Shown: in pieces, positions 28,424-37,372 of the stretch
Layout of the letters: each line of letters opens with the position of its first letter
Position numbering within the stretch: the first letter of the stretch is position 1
DNA from: Vreelandella populi
Lineage (GTDB): Bacteria > Pseudomonadota > Gammaproteobacteria > Pseudomonadales > Halomonadaceae
Length of the DNA stretch: 64,000 nucleotides
NCBI RefSeq assembly: GCF_003989825.1
Contig: NZ_RZHE01000003.1
Span: 62,001-126,000, forward strand
Reading direction: 5' to 3'
The notes under the pieces: generated by a model
Database searches by the model: none
Seen by the model: the letters and a program-made list of their open reading frames with translations, nothing else
What the model was told of the DNA's origin: nothing
Position numbers and translations under genes: made by a program

Positions 28424-28454
28424 TGCAAATTCTCCTCTTGGGGAATGTAACCGC

Positions 28455-28766
28455 TTACGCGGAAATTCCGGTAATTTTGACTTCAGTGAACCACTGACGG
28501 TGGCCCTGACGCTTCATGCTGTGCTTACGACGACGGAATTTGATGATGGTCACCTTGTCACCGCGGCCGTGAGAAACGATCTCGGCGGAAACTTTGGCAC
28601 CACTGATCATCGGCGCGCCGATGTTGAAGTCATCGCCGTCTGCAATTAACAGCACTTCATCAAACTCGATCGTTTCGCCGGTAGCGACTTCGATTTTCTC
28701 GAGCTTGAGCGTTTGACCTTCCTGAACGCGGTACTGCTTACCACCGCTTTTAATAACTGCGTACAT
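28455..28766 (-). CDS. rplU: 50S ribosomal protein L21
   Basis: A 103-residue 23S rRNA-binding protein. The start [18 protein letters not shown], the block [17 protein letters not shown] and the end [17 protein letters not shown] are diagnostic. The ATG at 28766 has GGAG six bases upstream; the longer ORF to 28814 would be wrong, since L21 is about 103 residues. A strong promoter lies 142 bases upstream, leaving a leader of roughly 130 bases that may carry autoregulation. Confidence 0.97.
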   Translation of the reverse strand: MYAVIKSGGKQYRVQEGQTLKLEKIEVATGETIEFDEVLLIADGDDFNIGAPMISGAKVSAEIVSHGRGDKVTIIKFRRRKHSMKRQGHRQWFTEVKITGISA

Positions 28767-28907
28767 GTCACTCTCCGGACTTGTCGTTAATGCCGCTTCG
28801 GCAGCGCTCATCATTTACGCTCTTTCGAGTCGTGCTCTTATTGACCTGCTGCGAGTGGCGCCCCTTTTGGCAGCCATCTGACAGGGAGCATGATGAGTGG
28901 GTCGCGG

Positions 28908-28936
28908 ATTATAACGACATTTACCCTCTATCACAA
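28908..28936 (-). promoter_or_regulatory. Sigma-70 promoter of rplU-rpmA
   Basis: On the minus strand TTGTGA (28936-28931) and a perfect TATAAT (28913-28908) are separated by 17 bases. It lies in the 313-bp divergent gap between rplU and ispB (28767-29079). The rest of that gap shows no ORF, and a clear ispB promoter was not identified. Confidence 0.85.
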
Positions 28937-29079
28937 GACTACCGGCCGTTGTCAATTAGCAATTTTCTCATTTGCCACATAGGCTGGCGGTAACGCGCCT
29001 TGACGCCTTATCAACAGCCCCATAGCATGACCTCAATTTACGGGGCACGCCCCTTCACCTGCCGCGATGAACGGAACCC

Positions 29080-30084
29080 ATGACTGTCAACGTCTCCCCA
29101 TCCCCGACTGCCAGCCCAACGCCCTCACCGCTGCACGCCGTGGTGTCAGATGACTTTGAAGCCGTCAACCGGACAATTGTTGAGCAGCTCACCTCCAAAG
29201 TCCCCCTCGTCGAAACCATCAGCCAGTACATTATCGAAAGCGGCGGCAAGCGCCTGCGTCCATTACTGGTGCTGTTAGCGGCCCGCTCGCTGGGCTATGA
29301 AGGCGACAAGCACATTACGCTGGCCACGCTGATCGAATTCATGCACACCTCGACGCTCTTGCACGACGATGTGGTAGATGAGTCGCATATGCGCCGGGGC
29401 AAGAAAACTGCCAACGATGCCTGGGGTAATGCGCCTTCGGTACTGGTCGGCGACTTTCTCTACTCGCGCTCGTTCCAGCTGATGGTAGATGTAGGCTCGA
29501 TGGAGATCATGGCGATTCTCTCCAGCGCTACCTGCACTATTGCCGAAGGTGAAGTGCTTCAACTGACCAATATTGGCAACCCGGGCATTTCCGAGGCGGA
29601 TTACTTCGAAACCATTCAGGGCAAGACCGCCATGCTGTTCGAAGCCGCCACCCACAGTGGTGCGGTGCTGGCAAATGCAACGCCCGAGCAGGCCGAAGCC
29701 CTTAAACTTTACGGCCGCTACCTGGGGCTTGCCTTCCAGCTGATTGACGACCTGCTGGACTATCAGGGTGATGCCGACGCCATGGGTAAAAACGTCGGCG
29801 ACGACCTGGCCGAAGGCAAACCCACGCTGCCGTTGATTCACGCCATGGAACAGGGCACGCCGGAGCAGGCCAAGCTGATTCGCCAGGTGATCCGCAAGGG
29901 CGGCTTGGAACAACTTGAAGAAGTACTGGCGATTGTGCACACAACCGGTGCTCTTGAGTACACCCGCAAGCGCGCCGACGAAATGGCCGATAAAGCGCTT
30001 GCCCAGCTTGAGCTTCTGCCGCCCAGCGCCTACCGCGACAGCATGGCCGAACTCGCCCGTATGGCCGTTGACCGGCAAGCATAA
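29080..30084 (+). CDS. ispB: Octaprenyl diphosphate synthase
   Basis: Makes the C40 side chain of ubiquinone from farnesyl and isopentenyl diphosphate. The protein has 334 residues. It has GGKRLRPLLVLL, the first aspartate-rich motif LLHDDVVDES, QGKTAMLFEAA and the second motif LIDDLLDYQGD, all typical of trans-long-chain prenyltransferases. A proline/serine-rich stretch of about 15 residues at the start is probably disordered. It is divergent from rplU, which is the standard position of ispB. The chain length (C40 or C45) cannot be fixed by eye. A weak stem AGCCCC/GGGGCT (30090-30111) follows the stop. Confidence 0.95.
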   Translation: MTVNVSPSPTASPTPSPLHAVVSDDFEAVNRTIVEQLTSKVPLVETISQYIIESGGKRLRPLLVLLAARSLGYEGDKHITLATLIEFMHTSTLLHDDVVDESHMRRGKKTANDAWGNAPSVLVGDFLYSRSFQLMVDVGSMEIMAILSSATCTIAEGEVLQLTNIGNPGISEADYFETIQGKTAMLFEAATHSGAVLANATPEQAEALKLYGRYLGLAFQLIDDLLDYQGDADAMGKNVGDDLAEGKPTLPLIHAMEQGTPEQAKLIRQVIRKGGLEQLEEVLAIVHTTGALEYTRKRADEMADKALAQLELLPPSAYRDSMAELARMAVDRQA

Positions 30085-30110
30085 AATTCAGCCCCACACG
30101 CTTTCGGGGC

Positions 30111-30139
30111 TTGAAAAAAAGCACTCTCCTGTGTATGAT
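30111..30139 (+). promoter_or_regulatory. Sigma-70 promoter of tRNA-Pro
   Basis: TTGAAA (30111-30116) and TATGAT (30134-30139) are separated by exactly 17 bases. The tRNA begins 33 bases after the -10 box, which is a normal distance for a short tRNA leader. Confidence 0.85.
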
Positions 30140-30172
30140 TCAGCCCCGTTGTAGAGCACTGCTCACAACCTT

Positions 30173-30249
30173 CGGAATATAGCTCAGCTTGGTAGAGCGC
30201 TGCCTTCGGGAGGCAGAGGTCGTAGGTTCGAATCCTGCTATTCCGACCA
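30173..30249 (+). tRNA. tRNA-Pro (anticodon CGG)
   Basis: A 77-base gene with encoded CCA. The acceptor stem CGGAATA pairs with TATTCCG, the D-arm has AGCTCAGCTTGGTAGAGC, and the T-arm has GGTTCGAATCC. The anticodon stem CTGCC/GGCAG encloses the loop TTCGGGA, giving anticodon CGG. A promoter and a terminator frame it as a single-gene unit. Confidence 0.97.
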
Positions 30250-30261
30250 AAGAACATTATT

Positions 30262-30301
30262 AAAAACGGCCACTTAGCTCTTTGAGCAAGTGGCCGTTTT
30301 T
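30262..30301. terminator. Bidirectional terminator after tRNA-Pro
   Basis: AAAAACGGCCACTT (30262-30275) pairs with AAGTGGCCGTTTTT (30288-30301). It carries T-runs on both strands and so serves the tRNA and the convergent phosphatase gene. Confidence 0.92.
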
Positions 30302-30363
30302 GTTAAGGCAAAGCAGGTTATCTGGCGCCGGGAACAGCACATCACTCAGCGCGCCATCACTTC

Positions 30364-31155
30364 TTATACGTTCGTTACTGTCCCATCCGCGGCTACTGTC
30401 AAAATACTTAAACTTCGGCCATAGACACAGCCCGTATCCAGGCAACGAATATCAGCTCGGCCGGTTGCGCCTTGCAAATCAGACCAGTGACCAAACACCC
30501 ATAACTCAGATTGCGCTGACCATAGTTCAAACCATGGTACTAGTGGCCCTGTAACCTCCAGAGGCGATTTACAAGTAAAATCTAGTGTCGGTCGATTGGG
30601 GTCCGAGATATTACAATAACGCATCTCCGTAAACGCATGAACAGTGTAGCGCCCTGCATCCACATCAGTAACCGCACGCTTATAGGGCGACTGCGCCAGT
30701 TGACGCAGCCAGGCGTCGCTGGCATTAAGCATTTGAACATTCGCCTGACAGGCATAACGCTCAGCCTGGGATAAGCTCCAGCCTGGAAAAATACCCGCAT
30801 GCGTCATTGTTACCCCCAACTGCTGATCGCGCAGCATGAGTGGCTTTTGACGCAACCAGCTTTTCCAATCCACACTGCCCTTATCCTTCAAAACAGGCTG
30901 AAGCAGCGTTTTAGCAGAACCATCACCACCTGCAAACAGACTGAGCAAACGAACTTCATGGTTTCCCAGCACCATATTGAAGCTATCACCCAAGGACTCG
31001 ACCAAGCGTAATACCTCAAGCGAGCCAGGCCCTTTTCCAACCAGGTCACCCACACTCCATAGCTTATCCGTGACAGGATCAAAGCCCGCTCGATTGAGGC
31101 ACTGCTCCAATGTCTCGATACACCCATGCACATCACCCACGATATAAAGAGACAC
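30364..31155 (-). CDS. ApaH-like symmetrical bis(5'-nucleosyl)-tetraphosphatase / metallophosphoesterase
   Basis: A 263-residue cytosolic metallophosphatase. It has the PPP-family motifs GDVHGC at the start, GDLVGKGP, GNHEVRLL and a later MTHAGIFP, matching ApaH in order and length. ApaH hydrolyses diadenosine tetraphosphate and removes Np4 caps from RNA. The usual apaH neighbours (ksgA, pdxA, apaG) are absent. Instead it lies eight bases behind the ATPase gene of an Fe3+/AEP-type ABC importer and ends that operon. It may therefore be a true ApaH or an importer-linked phosphatase for another phosphoester. Confidence 0.85.
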   Translation of the reverse strand: MSLYIVGDVHGCIETLEQCLNRAGFDPVTDKLWSVGDLVGKGPGSLEVLRLVESLGDSFNMVLGNHEVRLLSLFAGGDGSAKTLLQPVLKDKGSVDWKSWLRQKPLMLRDQQLGVTMTHAGIFPGWSLSQAERYACQANVQMLNASDAWLRQLAQSPYKRAVTDVDAGRYTVHAFTEMRYCNISDPNRPTLDFTCKSPLEVTGPLVPWFELWSAQSELWVFGHWSDLQGATGRADIRCLDTGCVYGRSLSILTVAADGTVTNV

Positions 31156-31163
31156 AGAGCACC

Positions 31164-32231
31164 TTAATGAAACGCAAGCGCAGAGTGCTGAGTAAAGCTA
31201 ACGGACAAGCCACTTCCGCGCTCATGCCGCTGATTACTCACTAATGAAAGCAGGGTCTCGCCCAAATCTAACCGGATCCGCCACTGGTGGCCCTCAAATA
31301 TGCATTGACGCACAGTGCCCGAGAGGTAGTTCACATCAGGATGTTGCTCCTCATCTTTCGAACATAGTTTTATGGAGCTGCTGTGAAGCATCAGGCTGAC
31401 AGGAGCACCAGGCACTGCCTGAGCGCACTCGGCTAAGCGGCAGACAAGCGTTTGATTCCCAACTGTAAGCCGCCATAACCCATTGCCGATCGCGCTATGC
31501 AAATGCGCTGTCAGGCGACTGTCGTAGCCTGCCAAACCCGCCACCCAGGGCGATGCAGGGTCAGCAAATAGTGAGCGAACAGGCCCCACCTGCTCCAGCT
31601 TGCCGTGCCGCAGCACCAAGAGTTCATCAGCAAACGCACACGCCTCGAGTGGATCGTGAGTCACATACAAAACGGTTTTGCGCAATCGCTCAAACAGATC
31701 TGCCAGCTCATGACGCATTTCCATTCGTAACTGCACATCGAGATTTGATAGCGGCTCATCAAATAACAACACCTCGGGGTCGGTGGCCAGCGCCCGAGCG
31801 ATGGCCACGCGCTGCTGCTGACCACCCGATAGTTCTGCGGGTAATCTATCGGCGTAGCCATCCAGGTGAAGAAGCGAGAGAAGTTCGTCCACTCGACGCT
31901 TGCGTTCTGAACGCGATAGAGACGTTAAGCCATAGCCCACGATATTGCGTACTTTCATATGCGGCCACAGTGCATAGTCTTGAAAGACCATGTTAATAGG
32001 TCTTTTTTCAGGGGGAAGCGAAAACCCGCGCTTGGCAATTAAACGGCCATTGATTCGAATCTCACCACTATCAGGATCTTCAAGCCCTGACACCAGCTTT
32101 AACAAGGTGGATTTCCCGCATCCTGATGGGCCGAGCACAGCTAACACACGTCCCGTGTCTAAATGAAGGCTTATGTCATCCAGCGCAACAGAATCGCCGT
32201 AGTGCCGACTGAGATGGGAAACATCAAGCAT
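31164..32231 (-). CDS. ABC transporter ATPase, Fe3+/2-aminoethylphosphonate/polyamine type
   Basis: A 355-residue ATPase. It has Walker [10 protein letters not shown], the Q-loop NMVFQDYALWPHM, the signature LSGGQQQRVAIARAL, Walker [13 protein letters not shown] and switch histidine VTHDPLE. A C-terminal TOBE-like regulatory domain starts near residue 245. I chose the ATG at 32231, with GAGG six bases upstream; it overlaps the permease stop by eight bases. It energises the fused permease next to it. The substrate class is shared by FbpC, AepV and PotA-like proteins. Confidence 0.88.
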   Translation of the reverse strand: MLDVSHLSRHYGDSVALDDISLHLDTGRVLAVLGPSGCGKSTLLKLVSGLEDPDSGEIRINGRLIAKRGFSLPPEKRPINMVFQDYALWPHMKVRNIVGYGLTSLSRSERKRRVDELLSLLHLDGYADRLPAELSGGQQQRVAIARALATDPEVLLFDEPLSNLDVQLRMEMRHELADLFERLRKTVLYVTHDPLEACAFADELLVLRHGKLEQVGPVRSLFADPASPWVAGLAGYDSRLTAHLHSAIGNGLWRLTVGNQTLVCRLAECAQAVPGAPVSLMLHSSSIKLCSKDEEQHPDVNYLSGTVRQCIFEGHQWRIRLDLGETLLSLVSNQRHERGSGLSVSFTQHSALAFH

Positions 32232-33996
32232 GGTGCACCTCAGCGCTTGCCAGTTTTTTTGGAGCATCCGCCTGATGCGTTTGCAATAAGTGCTTAAACA
32301 AGCGGCGCACGCTTACCTGAGTGGTCTGAATTAAGCAGAGCGTGAGCGTTGCGGCGATTAAGGTTGAAGCCGTTGATTCGCCATAGAGCCCTTGCTGGAA
32401 CATACGATCAATCACCACAGGCAGCACCGCATATCCAGGCGGGTGAAGAATCGACGTCACCGCCAAGTCAAAGACGCTGGAGCCAAAGCTTGCAAGCCCA
32501 GCCGATAAAAATGCAGCTAGCGTCAGTGGTAGTAGAATCGTTAGTAAGCGCCGCCATAATCCCGCCCCCTGCAAAGCGGCGGCCGCCATAAATGAGTGGG
32601 GGATTTGCCCCATCGCACCGAGCAATACTCGAATGGCGATAGGAATAGCACCCGCCATACCGGCCAGGACCAATAAGAAAGGATGCCCATAAAGGTTAAG
32701 GCCTAAAGCGCCGAGCCAGGGATGATTCCACAGAAAAATAAACCCGACGCCCAAAATGACACCTGGTACGGCAAGCGTAACGGTCGAAATTACATTGATC
32801 AGGCCATTCAAGTAGAACTGACTAAATGTGATCAAATAAGCCGCAAGAAAAGCCACAATCAGACTGGCAGTGGCGGCAATAAGTGCAATCTGAAGCGAAT
32901 TGGCGAGTGCCTCTTTAAGTGCGGAACCGCTTTGCAAGACAGCCGCGTAATTTCCAAGCGTCAGATTACTGACTACAAAACCTGCCCCAATATTCTCCGT
33001 TAACGACACCAGCAGGCTGCTGCCTAACGGGATACCCAACGCGATACCAATAAAGCCGAATGCTACTGCCGTGAATATCCAGCCATTCTTTGAGACCAGC
33101 TGATGGCCCGATTCCGCTTTTGCGGTCAGAAAATCGAATCTCGAGCAGCGCAAAAGCCATAGATAAAGTGCGACCGCCGCTACGAGAATGAACATGAGGT
33201 AAACCGAAAGCACGCCGGCCAAATCAAATCGAATAGGTGACTGATTAATTGCCGTAAAGATGGTGTAAGGCAGCGTTGGAAAGCGGTAGGTCGTCGCCAA
33301 GGCGGCAGGCAAACCGAAATCCCCTAGCGTATCGATGAATACCAGCACCATCCCAGAGAGTATGGCAGGTAGCAAAAGAGGCGCCCGCACCGTGATAAGT
33401 GTACGTAAAGGCCCTGCCCCACAAAGCCGCGCTGCATGCTGGTACTCTTTAACGTGCCACTGCATGGCAGCAGTAATCGCCAGATAGGCAAACGGGTAAT
33501 TTTTTAAGCACATGATCGCCACCAAACCCGGTGGTGAAAAGACCGCATCATATACCCAGGTAGCGCCTAACCATTGGGCAGCGATACCGCTACGAACACT
33601 AAATAGTATCCACCCCTGGGCAATAATAAACGACGGCATGATCAGCATCGTCCAGGCACATAAATCCAGCGCCGTGCCGCCTACGCTTGAGCACTTCTGG
33701 CGAACAAGCGCAAGCGCACCCCCTATTAACGTGCCAAAGAGCGCTGTATAACCCGCTAGATAAAGCGAGTTCATGAGGGAGACGCGCCACAAACGCCGGT
33801 GAAAAAGCTCGCTCAGGTTGCCAAGTCCGGCAAAGCTCAAGTCACCTTGAAGAATGCCAGGCATGAACGCCTGCACCACCACCAGCGCCATGGGTATGGC
33901 CACTAACACCAGCAGTATTAAACTGATCCCGATACCCACCGCCGTATCAGGCTTTACCAGCCCAATCCTGTGCGGCTTGCTTAGAGCAGAAGGCAT
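32224..33996 (-). CDS. Fused double-domain ABC permease, Fe3+/2-aminoethylphosphonate type
   Basis: A 590-residue inner-membrane protein with two permease halves in one chain and about twelve helices. Each half carries an EAA-type coupling loop: one around HAARLCGAGPLRTLITVRAP and one around AAAALQGAGLWRRLLTILLP. Fused permeases of this length occur in Fe3+ (FbpB/SfuB) and aminoethylphosphonate (AepW) importers. The ATG at 33996 lies one base after the binding-protein stop codon, so translation is coupled; the longer ORF start at 34074 would overlap that gene. Confidence 0.85.
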   Translation of the reverse strand: MPSALSKPHRIGLVKPDTAVGIGISLILLVLVAIPMALVVVQAFMPGILQGDLSFAGLGNLSELFHRRLWRVSLMNSLYLAGYTALFGTLIGGALALVRQKCSSVGGTALDLCAWTMLIMPSFIIAQGWILFSVRSGIAAQWLGATWVYDAVFSPPGLVAIMCLKNYPFAYLAITAAMQWHVKEYQHAARLCGAGPLRTLITVRAPLLLPAILSGMVLVFIDTLGDFGLPAALATTYRFPTLPYTIFTAINQSPIRFDLAGVLSVYLMFILVAAVALYLWLLRCSRFDFLTAKAESGHQLVSKNGWIFTAVAFGFIGIALGIPLGSSLLVSLTENIGAGFVVSNLTLGNYAAVLQSGSALKEALANSLQIALIAATASLIVAFLAAYLITFSQFYLNGLINVISTVTLAVPGVILGVGFIFLWNHPWLGALGLNLYGHPFLLVLAGMAGAIPIAIRVLLGAMGQIPHSFMAAAALQGAGLWRRLLTILLPLTLAAFLSAGLASFGSSVFDLAVTSILHPPGYAVLPVVIDRMFQQGLYGESTASTLIAATLTLCLIQTTQVSVRRLFKHLLQTHQADAPKKLASAEVHHA

Positions 33997-33997
33997 G

Positions 33998-34978
33998 TTA
34001 GTTGACTGCCTGATCAGCAAACCAATTCTTGATCTCCGCTTCATGCTCGTCCGCCCAGTCAGCGGGCGCGACATTGTAGACCGCGTCCTTTGGTGGACCG
34101 TAGGTGAGCGGCGTTACCCCTTCAACCGGTGAAAGAAATAGCCCATCCTTGCCGCCGTTATCGGTTAAAAACTGCTGGGTTTCAGGGCTTAGTATCCAGT
34201 TAACGAACGCCTCGGCCGCCTCGGTCTGCTCGGTGTTGGCCTGCACCGCAACACCACGTGAAGAGGCCGGTGCCCCACCCTCAGGCCAAACCACGTTAAT
34301 CGGCTCACCCGCTTCTTGCATGGCGTAGGCGTTAGGCGAAGAGAGCATTGCCACCGCAATCTCCCCAGAACTCAACGCGCGCCCTGTCGGGCCGTTAGTG
34401 CGAAACACCCGCAGATCATTTTCCAATATGCCCGTATAAAGCTCACGCGCCTGCTCCATCCCCATGTCGTAGTGCAGCCAAGCAACGCAGGGGTAAGCCG
34501 GGGCCGCAACAGCTGGGTCGGCTTGACCCACCATGCCGCGATACTGGCTATCGGCAAGATCGTTAAAGCCTGTGGGCTGGTCGCTGACCATATCCGTGCG
34601 GTACGTCAGTACGCAGGAGGCAGTGGTTCCCGCAGGCATCCACGCACGGCTTTCGGGCACTAAAGAGCGTCCCTGCTCAGTTAAATACTGCTCGTTGTCA
34701 GGGCTGACACCACGCTTGAGCATCCCCTGCTGATCCAGGCTATGCAGGCTGCCTACCCCGTCAAACAGCACTACATCCCAATTGGGGTTATTGCTTTCCG
34801 CCGCGATACGCGCCAGCAAATTGCCGCCGCTCATCTGAACAACCTCGATTTCATAGCCGGTATCCGCTGTGAAACGATCGCCGATAATATCTTCGAAATC
34901 GTTGGTATAAAGCACTAAAGGAGACGCGACAGCAACATTGCTAAGCAATGCCACGAAAAGCCCGGTGACCGATTTCAT
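33998..34978 (-). CDS. ABC transporter solute-binding protein, Fe3+/AEP/hexose-phosphate (AfuA-like) class
   Basis: A 326-residue periplasmic receptor. A signal peptide covers residues 1-18 (ends NVAVAS). The mature start PLVLYTNDFEDIIGDRFTAD and later LSSPNAYAMQ, FVNWILSPETQQFLTDNGG are typical of the bacterial extracellular-binding family that includes FbpA, AfuA and AepX. No clear ferric-iron Tyr-Tyr pair was identified, so iron is not assured. The operon order is receptor, fused permease, ATPase, ApaH-like phosphatase. Regulation is probably by the divergent LysR protein. No Pho box was found upstream. Confidence 0.85.
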   Translation of the reverse strand: MKSVTGLFVALLSNVAVASPLVLYTNDFEDIIGDRFTADTGYEIEVVQMSGGNLLARIAAESNNPNWDVVLFDGVGSLHSLDQQGMLKRGVSPDNEQYLTEQGRSLVPESRAWMPAGTTASCVLTYRTDMVSDQPTGFNDLADSQYRGMVGQADPAVAAPAYPCVAWLHYDMGMEQARELYTGILENDLRVFRTNGPTGRALSSGEIAVAMLSSPNAYAMQEAGEPINVVWPEGGAPASSRGVAVQANTEQTEAAEAFVNWILSPETQQFLTDNGGKDGLFLSPVEGVTPLTYGPPKDAVYNVAPADWADEHEAEIKNWFADQAVN

Positions 34979-35073
34979 CGATATGACTCCACTGTTGGGG
35001 ATGCGGCGGATGTTAACGTGGCGCTAATCTAACGCTTGCGCCAGATGTCTTGAATACGCCTTGGAGTCCTATT

Positions 35074-35097
35074 ATTACGGACTCTGTTTGCCGTAAT
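35074..35097. promoter_or_regulatory. LysR-type operator palindrome
   Basis: ATTACGG (35074-35080) and CCGTAAT (35091-35097) form a perfect 7-bp inverted repeat around ten bases. This fits the partially dyadic LysR recognition site. It lies in the 184-bp gap between the divergent LysR gene and the ABC operon. Confidence 0.65.
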
Positions 35098-35162
35098 GTG
35101 TCACGAAGCTGCAACCTTACCTTGGTAAGTAACAGGATGAATTTGCTAATCAAGAGCGATCT

Positions 35163-36095
35163 ATGACGGGCACAAAACAGTCCAGCGACTCCCTGGCCCA
35201 GGTAACGGCATTTGTACAGACCGTACGCCAGCAAGGCTTTGCCGCCGCCGGTAGGAAGTTAGGGCTCTCGGCATCAGCCGTAGGGAAAAGCGTCACGCGG
35301 ATGGAACAGCGTCTGGGCGTAAAGCTTTTGAATAGAACCACGCGCAGCGTGGTCTTGACCGAAATAGGTCACGCCGTATTCAGCCGCTACTCGCAAGTGC
35401 TTGAGCTACTAAAAGAGGTAGATGTATTAGCAGGGCAGGATGCCCAAACGCTCAGCGGGAATTTGAAACTTGACCTGCCCAAGGTGTATGGCGCACGCGT
35501 GATCGGCCCCATGCTTTCAAGATTTGCCCGGCAGCACCCGGGCATCAGCCTGGATATTCGCCTCAATGACGAAGTGTGTCATTTGGTCGAAGAGCAAGTG
35601 GACCTAGCGGTAAGAATCGGCCCGGTCGCCGACAGCAGCCTAATCGCCCGCCCGCTGGATAGGCAGCGACTCGTCGTGGTTGCCTCTCTCGACTACCTGG
35701 AGCGGTATGGCTATCCAGGCCAACCACAGGCGCTACTCGATCACCAGTGCTTGGGTTTTCGCAATGCCTCTACTGGTCGAGTGAGGCCATGGCAATTCAA
35801 CGATAAAGACGATAAAGAAGCGTCTTTAACGCTCGAGCACCGCTACCGCTTTGATGAGGGAATTGCCGTCAAGCGAGCGGCAGAAGCTGGGTTGGGTGTC
35901 GCCCAACTGCCCTCGTATATGGTTCGACGCGCCGTTAAAGAAGGCACGCTGATCAGATTGCTTGATGAGTTTTGTCCCAACGCCATGCCTATTCAATTGA
36001 TATATGCCCGCGAAAGCAGGCACAACGTGCGCGTACAAACACTGGTAAATTTTTTACTCAGTGAGGCCGGCCAGGGACGATTTGGTCCTGATTAA
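35163..36095 (+). CDS. LysR-family transcriptional regulator
   Basis: A 310-residue DNA-binding regulator. The N-terminal winged helix is clear: VRQQGFAAAGRKLGLSASAVGKSVTRMEQRLGVKLLNRTTRSVVLTEIG (about 15-65, seen in parts). An effector domain follows from about residue 95 (DLPKVYGARVIGPML). It is close to the CrgA/DsdC-like branch with DLAVRIGPVADSSLIARPL. It is transcribed away from the ABC-ApaH operon and shares a palindromic operator with it, so it probably controls that operon. No strong Shine-Dalgarno was found. The inducer is unknown. Confidence 0.9.
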   Translation: MTGTKQSSDSLAQVTAFVQTVRQQGFAAAGRKLGLSASAVGKSVTRMEQRLGVKLLNRTTRSVVLTEIGHAVFSRYSQVLELLKEVDVLAGQDAQTLSGNLKLDLPKVYGARVIGPMLSRFARQHPGISLDIRLNDEVCHLVEEQVDLAVRIGPVADSSLIARPLDRQRLVVVASLDYLERYGYPGQPQALLDHQCLGFRNASTGRVRPWQFNDKDDKEASLTLEHRYRFDEGIAVKRAAEAGLGVAQLPSYMVRRAVKEGTLIRLLDEFCPNAMPIQLIYARESRHNVRVQTLVNFLLSEAGQGRFGPD

Positions 36096-36219
36096 GCATT
36101 TCTTTTATGAAGCGCTAACAACATAGCCTGCTAATAGATATGCTACGATCTCTGCCAGCGTCTCTATCTCTTCTCATATCAGGAAGCCGACCATCAGCCG
36201 TTTAGCCCACACCAAAGCC

Positions 36220-37365
36220 GTGCTGCTGTTTGCCAGCACCATGACCGTGATGTCCGGCGCGATTATTGCGCCTGCCTTGCCGGGCATCAGCCGCCATTTT
36301 TCCGAGCATCCGCAGGTGCTGATTCAGCTGATTCTGACCCTACCCGCGCTGATGATTACGCTGTTCAGCCCGCTGATGGGCTATCTGGCTGATCGATTTG
36401 GGCGCAAGCTTTTGCTTTTGTTGATGCTGTCCATTTACGGGCTGGCGGGTGGTGCGGGCTTTTTGATCGATAGCGTAGAGCTCTTGTTAGCATCAAGGGC
36501 GCTGATGGGCATTGCCGTCGCCGGTATCTTGAGCATTAGCACGACGCTAGTGGGTGATTACTTCGAGGGTAGCGAGCGTGTGCGCTTTCTGGGCCTGCAG
36601 AGTAGCTGCATGGCGCTTGGTGGGGTGGTGTTTATCAACTTGGGGGGCTTGCTCTCCGACTGGAGCTGGCGCGGGCCTTTTTTACTCTACCTTACTGGTG
36701 TGCTGCTTTTGCCTTATGCCTGGGCGATGCTCAGGGAGCCTCGCCTGCCGGGCGCGACACATGCCGATAGCGCTCAGGCACTGGCGCGCGTCGATTACTG
36801 GCGCACCGGCCTTGGCTATCTGATCGCCATGCTGAGCATGATGATGTTTTACATGTTTCCTGCCCAGCTACCCTTTCTGCTTTCCGAGCAGGGTGAGATC
36901 AGCGGCATGGCGATTGGCATCGCACTCTCCATGTCTGCACTCACGGCCAGTATCGTGGCGTTTGGCTACGGCTACTACAAGCCGTTTTTCTCGGTCATGA
37001 CGATTTACGTGCTGGGCTTTGCGCTGGCCGCCACCGGTTTTCTAGTGGTGGGGTTCACCGACAGCTACGCCATGGCCATTGTGGGTGCGGCAATCTCCGG
37101 GTTCGGCCTGGGTGCCTTCATGCCCAACACCACCACCTGGCTTATGCGCATTACGCCACAGCGGGTGCGCGGCCGGGTGTTTGGCGGTTTTACCTCCACT
37201 TTCTTCTTTGGCCAGTTCATCTCGCCCATTGCGGTCGCCCCGGCGGTTATCTGGCTCGGTTCGCTGCGCAACGTGTTCATTGCCATGGCGGTACTGTGCA
37301 TCGTGTTCGCCGCTATCCTCATGATGCTGAGCAAAACCTATCTACGCGCGGACAGCCGGCTTTAA
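36220..37365 (+). CDS. MFS transporter, start uncertain (GTG 36220 or ATC 36193)
   Basis: A 381-residue carrier with about twelve membrane helices. The conserved loop-2 motif reads GYLADRFGRK, with GLQSSCMALGGVVF and MRITPQRVRGRVFGGFTSTFFFGQF later. This is a proton-driven efflux or uptake carrier of the drug/sugar type; the substrate is unknown. The GTG at 36220 has no Shine-Dalgarno and begins inside the first helix. AGGA stands eight bases before an in-frame ATC at 36193, which would add nine plausible residues. It lies downstream of the LysR gene with its own gap of about 120 bases. Confidence 0.85.
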   Translation: MLLFASTMTVMSGAIIAPALPGISRHFSEHPQVLIQLILTLPALMITLFSPLMGYLADRFGRKLLLLLMLSIYGLAGGAGFLIDSVELLLASRALMGIAVAGILSISTTLVGDYFEGSERVRFLGLQSSCMALGGVVFINLGGLLSDWSWRGPFLLYLTGVLLLPYAWAMLREPRLPGATHADSAQALARVDYWRTGLGYLIAMLSMMMFYMFPAQLPFLLSEQGEISGMAIGIALSMSALTASIVAFGYGYYKPFFSVMTIYVLGFALAATGFLVVGFTDSYAMAIVGAAISGFGLGAFMPNTTTWLMRITPQRVRGRVFGGFTSTFFFGQFISPIAVAPAVIWLGSLRNVFIAMAVLCIVFAAILMMLSKTYLRADSRL

Positions 37366-37372
37366 GGCGAAT

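Noticed and set aside
29275..30078. Minus-strand frame of 267 codons
   Set aside because: Shadow of ispB.
30173..30249. tRNA-Pro as an integration site of a genomic island
   Set aside because: No integrase or repeated tRNA 3' end was found in the flanks within the window.
34979..35162. Pho box in front of the ABC-ApaH operon
   Set aside because: No 11-bp phased GTCAT-like repeats could be found; only the LysR-type palindrome.
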